Source of the DNA: Chryseobacterium sp. OSA05B
GTDB taxonomy: Bacteria > Bacteroidota > Bacteroidia > Flavobacteriales > Weeksellaceae
Assembly: GCF_019970065.1 (NCBI RefSeq)
Contig: NZ_JAHXYH010000006.1
Location: 124,001-188,000 of the forward strand
Direction: 5' to 3'
Length of the DNA: 64,000 nt
Shown here: in pieces, positions 59,055 to 64,000 of the stretch
Position numbering within the stretch: the stretch's first letter is position 1
Layout: the number at the start of each line of letters is the position of its first letter
Notes under the pieces: model-generated
What the model was told of the DNA's origin: nothing
Database searches by the model: none
The model's input: only the letters and a program-made list of their open reading frames with translations
Program-made: the position numbers and the translations under genes

Positions 59055-61475
59055 TTAAAAATTAAAATTAAGTCTTCCGAAGAAATAATTCCCCAGCGTT
59101 CCCATTTGAACCGGTGCATATTTAAACACGCCATAATAAGAATTCGCATAGATCTGAAGATCCGGGAAAACATCAAATACGTTATTGGCACCCACGGTCA
59201 GGTTGATGGTTTTCGTTATATCATATCCTACACTCACATCCGTAACCACCTTTGGAGAGAAGCTTTGTACTTTTCCGAACGGATAACCGTCTCTTATGAC
59301 CTGGCCAAAATACGTATTTCTTACCATGAAATTGAATTTTCCTATAGCATAATTCAATCCCAGCGAAGCTTTTGTTTTGGGAGAAAGGGTTTCTATGATG
59401 TTGATCTGATCCGGTCCGAAAAACTGATCCTGTGTAGGTACAAGCTTTTCAGGAAAATGGAAATCTTTAATCTTCGTCTCCGTATAATTTCCCGCCAGGT
59501 TGATATTCAGATTTCCGCCACCGAGTTTCCAGTCGTAGGTAATTACGACATCAACTCCTTTTGTCTCGGTATCAATGGCATTGGCGAAAAACCTCCCGCT
59601 TTCTACGTTATACTGAGCCATTCTCGGATCTTCGATATTGCTCGTGATGACAATTCTGTCTTTTACTTTGATCCAATATCCGTCAACGGTTATAAACAAT
59701 CTGTTGGCAGGTTTCAACGTAAATCCTGCACTGGCATTTACAGAAGTTTCCTGTTTTAATTGATCAAATCCGAGTGCTTTTGCCGCATCACTGTCATTCC
59801 TGAAAATTCCTTTGGTCACAATTCCCAATCCTGAGGTAGAAATATCTGCATAGGAATTATTAAAATACTGCTGCTGAAGTGACGGAGCCCTGAAACCTGT
59901 TCCCACAGCTGCCCGTACTGCATAATTTTTTACAAACTCATACCTGACAGCTAGTTTTCCATTCAACGTATTTCCAAAATCTGAGTAATTTTCAAATCTT
60001 CCCGCCAGATCTATATTCAATTTTTTAGCGATATCATAAGAAATATCGGCATAAACCGCCGCCGAATGTCTGGATTTTTTCAAAGCATTATCTGGTGAAA
60101 AACCGATAAACGACTGTGATCCTCCATTTCCTTCCACTGTGGAGCCCGGAACTGCTGGGTTTCCATTGATGTCATAACGGGTGTAAGAGGCCTCATCTCC
60201 CGGCTTTATCTCGTACTGTTCAAAACGGAATTCTCCACCAAATGCGACATTAAACTGATTCAGTTTTTTTGACACATCAAGATTAACGGTATTCTGAAGG
60301 AAGCTGTGCGCTCCGGCATAAAATCTGGTGGGAGATTTTGCACCTAATGAAGCGTTGTTCGTATTATTAACGTTGTAATTGAATGTATTGCTTCCGAATG
60401 TGTTGCTTAAATCGATAAACCAGCTATTCACATTGTATTTCGCCCCAACAGCATATGAAAAATCATAAACCTGCGAGCCCAGAGAAGCCTGGAATCCGTT
60501 TGGGTAAATAGAAGGCACCACATTGGATGTTTCACCTGGAAGTCTTCTGAAGCCAAAACCTTTCCCTTCTTTTAAACTGAAACCTCCAAAAGAATAGAGT
60601 TTCAGACTTTCACTTAACGGATATTCGGAGTTAAAAAACAATTGTGCCTGCCGGATCTGTGCATCTCCGATCTGGAAATTAAAATCATCACGGGTTAGTC
60701 CTCTTTCCCTTAATTTCTGATCATCAAGTGCCCTTGCTCCTTCCGGATCATCTGCGAATTCATAGGCAAAATTTTCCCCAAAGATGTCAAGATCATGATT
60801 TTGGGTCCTGGTCGTTTTACCTCTGTGGCTTAACTGCAATGAAAGATTGACATAGCTGTCTTTTTTACCCAGAGAAGACCCGTAATTGATTCCTGCCTGA
60901 TAGGTCTCCCCATCATTTCTCCCACTGATTCCGTAGGATGCGGAAGCTGATGCCCCGATGTCTTTTTTAAGAATAATATTCACTACTCCTGCGATAGCAT
61001 CAGAACCGTACTGAGCGGATGCTCCATCTCTTAAAACTTCAATCCTGTCGATAGCAATCACGGGAATCGTGCTTAAATCCGTTCCTACAGATCCGTTTCC
61101 TACGGTATTCTGATAATTGACCAATGAAGTACTGTGTCTTCTTTTGCCGTTGATCAGGACTAAAACCTGATCAGGTCCCATTCCTCTTAAAGTTACCGGA
61201 TCGATATGTTCTGTCCCGTCTGAAGCGGACTGTCTCACGGAATTAAATGATGGGATCACATAGTTCAGAAGATCCTGAACCGTAGTTTGCGGAGCGGATC
61301 TCTGCAGCTTTTCTATATTGATAATGTCTACAGGAACCGGGGTTTCCAGTTTTGTTCTTTTGGTATTCCGGTTTCCTACGATCACCACATCTTCGATCTG
61401 AGTTCCTTTTTCCTGCTCCTGTGCATTCACTAAAACAGCTCCCAGGAGTATCACAGACAGACTTAATTTTTTCAT
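59055..61475 (-). CDS. TonB-dependent outer-membrane receptor under SAM-I riboswitch
   Basis: Outer-membrane ligand-gated importer, 806 residues. Signal MKKLSLSVILLGAVLVNA; a TonB-box-like segment IEDVVIVGNR; the plug domain (about 45-155) with TLRGMGPDQVLVLINGKRRHS, IDRIEVLRDGASAQYGSDAIAGVVNIILKK; a beta-barrel to the terminal NYFFGRLNFNF, an aromatic-ended strand. No SusD partner. The leader contains a SAM-I riboswitch, so its expression should fall when SAM is abundant, which points to import of methionine or a sulfur-containing precursor. It is co-transcribed with the APC permease. Confidence 0.92.
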   Translation of the reverse strand: MKKLSLSVILLGAVLVNAQEQEKGTQIEDVVIVGNRNTKRTKLETPVPVDIINIEKLQRSAPQTTVQDLLNYVIPSFNSVRQSASDGTEHIDPVTLRGMGPDQVLVLINGKRRHSTSLVNYQNTVGNGSVGTDLSTIPVIAIDRIEVLRDGASAQYGSDAIAGVVNIILKKDIGASASASYGISGRNDGETYQAGINYGSSLGKKDSYVNLSLQLSHRGKTTRTQNHDLDIFGENFAYEFADDPEGARALDDQKLRERGLTRDDFNFQIGDAQIRQAQLFFNSEYPLSESLKLYSFGGFSLKEGKGFGFRRLPGETSNVVPSIYPNGFQASLGSQVYDFSYAVGAKYNVNSWFIDLSNTFGSNTFNYNVNNTNNASLGAKSPTRFYAGAHSFLQNTVNLDVSKKLNQFNVAFGGEFRFEQYEIKPGDEASYTRYDINGNPAVPGSTVEGNGGSQSFIGFSPDNALKKSRHSAAVYADISYDIAKKLNIDLAGRFENYSDFGNTLNGKLAVRYEFVKNYAVRAAVGTGFRAPSLQQQYFNNSYADISTSGLGIVTKGIFRNDSDAAKALGFDQLKQETSVNASAGFTLKPANRLFITVDGYWIKVKDRIVITSNIEDPRMAQYNVESGRFFANAIDTETKGVDVVITYDWKLGGGNLNINLAGNYTETKIKDFHFPEKLVPTQDQFFGPDQINIIETLSPKTKASLGLNYAIGKFNFMVRNTYFGQVIRDGYPFGKVQSFSPKVVTDVSVGYDITKTINLTVGANNVFDVFPDLQIYANSYYGVFKYAPVQMGTLGNYFFGRLNFNF

Positions 61476-61510
61476 CTTTCGTTCTTGTAAATTAATAATA
61501 AAATGCTTCC

Positions 61511-61525
61511 GCAGATTTGATCTGC
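61511..61525 (-). promoter_or_regulatory. Perfect hairpin in the receptor leader
   Basis: GCAGAT-TTG-ATCTGC is a perfect 6-bp stem between the riboswitch and the receptor ATG. It may belong to the expression platform; no classical T-tract terminator is seen. Confidence 0.4.
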
Positions 61526-61579
61526 AGTTAATAAAAAAGACTTCAAGAAATGGAATTGCTGTCAGAATAGTGACTTTTG

Positions 61580-61684
61580 CTCATCTTCCCCGCAACGGGC
61601 TGGAATTAGCACCTTTACACTTTTTAGAGACGTGCAGGTTGCTAAGGTTTCATAGGGCCAAATCCCTCCACCTTTCTTGATAAA
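61580..61684 (-). ncRNA. SAM-I (S-box) riboswitch
   Basis: On the minus strand, the aptamer reads in order: P1 strand TTTATC with AAGAAAGGTGGAGGGA (61663-61684), GGCCCTATGAAACC, TTAGCAACC (61637-61645), AAGGTGCTAATTCCAGCCC (61597-61615), and the closing GATGAG (61580-61585). These are the conserved blocks of SAM-I, including the GGUGGAGGGA and AAGGUGCyAAUUCC elements. It lies about 105 nt upstream of the TonB-dependent receptor and should switch the receptor-permease operon off at high SAM. Confidence 0.92.
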
Positions 61685-61691
61685 TCTACTG

Positions 61692-61724
61692 CAAAAGTAG
61701 ACTAATATTTTTAATTGACCAAAA
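61692..61724 (-). promoter_or_regulatory. Promoter driving the SAM riboswitch
   Basis: Minus-strand TTTTG (61720-61724) and TACTTTTG (61692-61699) spaced 20 nt: an almost perfect TTTG-N20-TAnnTTTG promoter. Transcription would begin a few nt before the riboswitch P1. Confidence 0.75.
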
Positions 61725-61892
61725 GAGGAATCGCTGAAATAATGATCCGAAAAATAATTTAAATTAACCGCCGATTTCTCAGATGCACACAGAGGTTTGT
61801 GTCTAATCGGATTGTTTATTCAGCATAATCAACAGGTGAATATTAAGTTTATTTCAATCATGTGGACATCTGGAAAGTTCGTGGTCAAAAAA

Positions 61893-61926
61893 AATAAAAA
61901 GGGATAACTTTCATTACCCCTTTTAT
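61893..61926 (-). terminator. Terminator of the amylase gene
   Basis: AAAAGGG-A-TAA pairs with TTA-CCCC-TTTT (61897-61924), with a T-rich minus-strand continuation. It lies 8 nt past the stop. Confidence 0.8.
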
Positions 61927-61931
61927 CTGTA

Positions 61932-64000
61932 TTATTGAATGACCATCTTCTGAATGGCTGTGCCTGTTTCAGAGCGGAGATGAACGAGATAGGTTCCCGG
62001 TGGGTAATCTGCTTTGAGTTCATAAGTTCCGTTTTCATTGTTTAATTTAAATGAATCCATTCTTTTACCACTCAAGTCAAAAATGACGATCTCTCCGTTC
62101 TTAGCTTTATGATAAATTAATTTTGCAGAGCCGTTTTTCACAGGATTATCTGCGATCTGAAGAGATAGTTTGTTGGCAGCATTCACATCCATTGTTGATA
62201 ACGCTCCTGCGTAATTTCCAAAAATTCTGAATTCTCCAGGCTGCAGCATAATCGGAGTTGTTGTAGAGGCAAAATTTGAGATTGAATTGTCCATCAGATT
62301 CTGCCATTGACCCGCATATGGGAAATAGGGAACCACGTTCTGCGCCGAAGTGGAATAATTGGCCAGAACCACAATATTCTTCACTCCGTTTATGGCATTA
62401 TCGTACACATAAATCCTTGTGATCAGACCTTGCGGATCATTGGTCAGGTTATTTGATTCTATTGTATAGGTTTTTGATTTGAAAACCGGGTAATTCTTTC
62501 TGATATTGATTATTTTAGCCCAGGTGTCATAAACCGCTTTTCTGTTTGCATTGGTATCATAGCCTAATGTGAAAGCAACCGGCTTCTCATCTGTACGACA
62601 TCCGCTGTTGATGCTCCCGTCTGCACAACGGTTAATACTGAACTCATACCCAAGCTCTCCAAACTGCCAGATCATTTTCGGGCCGGGAATCGTAAAGAAA
62701 GTAGCACCGAATGTCTTCATCCTTTCAAGAGCTGTGTTCAGACTGGTTACATTATAGGCTCCGTTTACAGCTCCATAGGCAAGGTTCTTGAACATTAACC
62801 TTTCTTCGTCATGACTTTCTCCGTATCCTACCGCATTTTTATTGGTGAAACCGTGAAGCGCATGGTTCATTCTGTCGTAATTGCTGTTCTCCGCGTATCC
62901 CATTGTGTTTTGATTGTACGGATCTGTCTGCTTATTCCACAGCATGACGCCTTTTCCTTCAGCAACCCGGTAATTCGCCCACTGCTGCTCTTCCGCATCT
63001 GTTCCCAAATGTTCGAAGATCATATAAGAGTTAGGATCTATTTCCCATTGTCTGTCGGCATAATGTTTCATAATATCTACTCTGTCCTGCTGGTAAGCAT
63101 TGGTACAGGTTTCATCATTTTCAGAACAATTTTGGGTAAAACCCTTCGTTAAATCCCACCGGAAACCATCGATATGATACTCGGTCAGCCATTGCTGAAG
63201 ACTTCTTTCAACGTAATATTGAGTTGAAGGACTTGTATGATTAAAATCGTTGAATACATTATAAGAATGTTTAGGAACCTGGTTAAAATAAGGATTGTTG
63301 GCCACAATTTCGCCGTAACCGTCTCCGTCTGGATCTATATTCCAAAGTCTGGCTAGTGGAGAACGTCCTGTTGCATGATTAAAGGCAACATCCAAAATAA
63401 CAGCAATCCCATTCTGGTGGCACAGATCTACAAATTCTTTGAATTTTTCAGGCGTTCCGTACGCTTTATCCAGTGCGTAATGAAAAGATGTATTATAACC
63501 CCAGGATAAGTTTCCTTCAAATTCCATAATGGGGAGCAGTTCAATGGCATTGATATTTAAGTTTTTTAAATAGGAAATCTTATTGATCAGTGACTGCCAG
63601 TTTTTTTCCTGTGTAAAATCTCTCAGCAATAATTCATATACCACGAGATCTTCCTTAGCCGGTCTCTGAAAATTGGTCACCTGCCAGTTGTAAGGAATCT
63701 GTCCCGTTTTAAAGGTTGAAACCTCAAAGTCCTGTCCCACAGGAAACGGAGGTAAATTCGGATAGGTAGAACTGGAAATCCACTGATCATCATAGGAAGA
63801 TAGAATCTGTGGTGAATAAGGATCCGCCACTTTTTTAAGATCATTGGTTCTGTATTGGAATGTGTATAGCTGTTGTGGGGTTAGTCCGTTTAATTCAATC
63901 CAGTAAAGATCAGGATTGGCAATGTCTCTTTTCATTAAATAAGCATCATCTACCGCCCAGTTATTAAAACTCCCGATAATGTGTACAAAGTTTTTATGAG
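61932..64000 (-). CDS. GH13 alpha-amylase-family glycosidase with T9SS tail (5' end outside window)
   Basis: Secreted glycosidase of the alpha-amylase superfamily. The frame stays open to the window edge and codes for a CBM48-like N-terminal part there (IIGSFNNW), so the ATG at 63935 is internal and the gene is partial. Catalytic TIM-barrel segments: DVAFNHATG, GFRWDLTKGF (nucleophile Asp), MIFEHLG (acid/base Glu), GYGESHDEERL (transition-state stabilising His-Asp). A C-terminal type A sorting tail (LQIADNPVKNGSAKLIY to PPGTYLVHLRSETG) marks it as T9SS cargo. Probably acts on starch-like or glycogen-like glucans. Confidence 0.94.
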   Translation of the reverse strand, partial: HKNFVHIIGSFNNWAVDDAYLMKRDIANPDLYWIELNGLTPQQLYTFQYRTNDLKKVADPYSPQILSSYDDQWISSSTYPNLPPFPVGQDFEVSTFKTGQIPYNWQVTNFQRPAKEDLVVYELLLRDFTQEKNWQSLINKISYLKNLNINAIELLPIMEFEGNLSWGYNTSFHYALDKAYGTPEKFKEFVDLCHQNGIAVILDVAFNHATGRSPLARLWNIDPDGDGYGEIVANNPYFNQVPKHSYNVFNDFNHTSPSTQYYVERSLQQWLTEYHIDGFRWDLTKGFTQNCSENDETCTNAYQQDRVDIMKHYADRQWEIDPNSYMIFEHLGTDAEEQQWANYRVAEGKGVMLWNKQTDPYNQNTMGYAENSNYDRMNHALHGFTNKNAVGYGESHDEERLMFKNLAYGAVNGAYNVTSLNTALERMKTFGATFFTIPGPKMIWQFGELGYEFSINRCADGSINSGCRTDEKPVAFTLGYDTNANRKAVYDTWAKIINIRKNYPVFKSKTYTIESNNLTNDPQGLITRIYVYDNAINGVKNIVVLANYSTSAQNVVPYFPYAGQWQNLMDNSISNFASTTTPIMLQPGEFRIFGNYAGALSTMDVNAANKLSLQIADNPVKNGSAKLIYHKAKNGEIVIFDLSGKRMDSFKLNNENGTYELKADYPPGTYLVHLRSETGTAIQKMVIQ

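Larger units (their letters stand above)
61476..61931. other. 456-nt spacer: riboswitch leader, repeat remnant and amylase terminator
   Basis: Holds the SAM-I riboswitch, its promoter, the leader hairpin (61511-61525), a remnant of the dispersed repeat (core GATTTCTCAGAT at 61773-61784, CCGATT/AATCGG arms) and the amylase terminator. No gene. Confidence 0.7.

Noticed and set aside
58989-59759. Open frame of 256 codons on the plus strand across the receptor/permease junction
   Set aside because: It is antisense to both well-supported genes, has no recognisable motifs and an atypical composition rich in Ile, Arg and Ser.
61580-61684. Cobalamin riboswitch upstream of the TonB receptor
   Set aside because: TonB receptors are often under B12 riboswitches, but no B12 box is seen, while every SAM-I block is in order.

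Overview
The window is a stretch of ordinary chromosome from a member of the Bacteroidota, almost certainly a Chryseobacterium-type member of the Weeksellaceae. Pointers: low GC content, a fused CcoN-CcoO oxidase subunit, promoters of the Bacteroidota type (TAnnTTTG at -7), several secreted enzymes with C-terminal type IX secretion (T9SS) sorting tails, SusD-independent TonB receptors, and a double-glycine peptide of the kind common in Chryseobacterium. I see no integrase, transposase, phage gene, rRNA, tRNA or CRISPR array. The genus is inference; the phylum is well supported.

Layout. 1-6.5 kb: cbb3 oxidase operon (ccoNO fusion cut by the window edge, ccoQ-like, ccoP, ccoG, fixH, a TauE/SafE-like membrane protein with a His/Cys-rich tail, a lipoprotein). 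6.5-16.4 kb: serS, a lipoprotein, a flippase/acyltransferase pair, then a minus-strand group with two HdrB/HdrC-like Fe-S proteins behind an MCE (MlaD-like) protein, and ppiD. 16.6-26.1 kb: lon, an AI-2E-family permease, a Cys-rich double-glycine peptide, DoxX, an acyl-CoA dehydrogenase, a DUF4349 lipoprotein, and a TraB-like/ECF sigma/membrane-protein operon. 26.3-34.2 kb: pgi, a methyltransferase, folD, queE, a polyprenyl-phosphate sugar transferase, and MlaE-MlaF-like lipid transporter genes with an outer-membrane barrel. 34.2-41.5 kb: an M48 lipoprotein protease, DUF4251, meaB, two tandem monoheme cytochrome lipoproteins, a dipeptide epimerase, and an M36 metallopeptidase. 41.6-45.6 kb: a tight minus-strand cluster of a basic unknown protein, RtcB RNA ligase, a nucleotidyltransferase-fold protein, release factor H (PrfH) and a TPR protein. 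45.8-57.2 kb: a possible small-RNA unit, M28 peptidase, methylmalonyl-CoA mutase large subunit, a reprolysin-like T9SS protease, prolyl oligopeptidase, two paralogous exported proteins and prfA. 57.7-64 kb: an APC permease and TonB-dependent receptor behind a SAM-I riboswitch, then a T9SS amylase cut by the window edge.

Most interesting signals. (1) The RtcB-PrfH pair, a known ribosome/rRNA rescue module, is here embedded with a nucleotidyltransferase-fold gene between the two partners and an unrecognised very basic protein upstream. (2) A SAM-I riboswitch with a good promoter heads a TonB receptor-APC permease operon, which predicts an outer/inner membrane import route for methionine or a precursor. 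(3) A promoter-terminator unit of about 170 nt downstream of the M28 peptidase gene could encode a structured small RNA or micropeptide. (4) A Cys-rich double-glycine peptide has its own promoter. (5) Several intergenic spacers are built from tandem 7- or 8-nt units, usually in inverted arrangement, each spacer with a different unit; I know of no name for this class.
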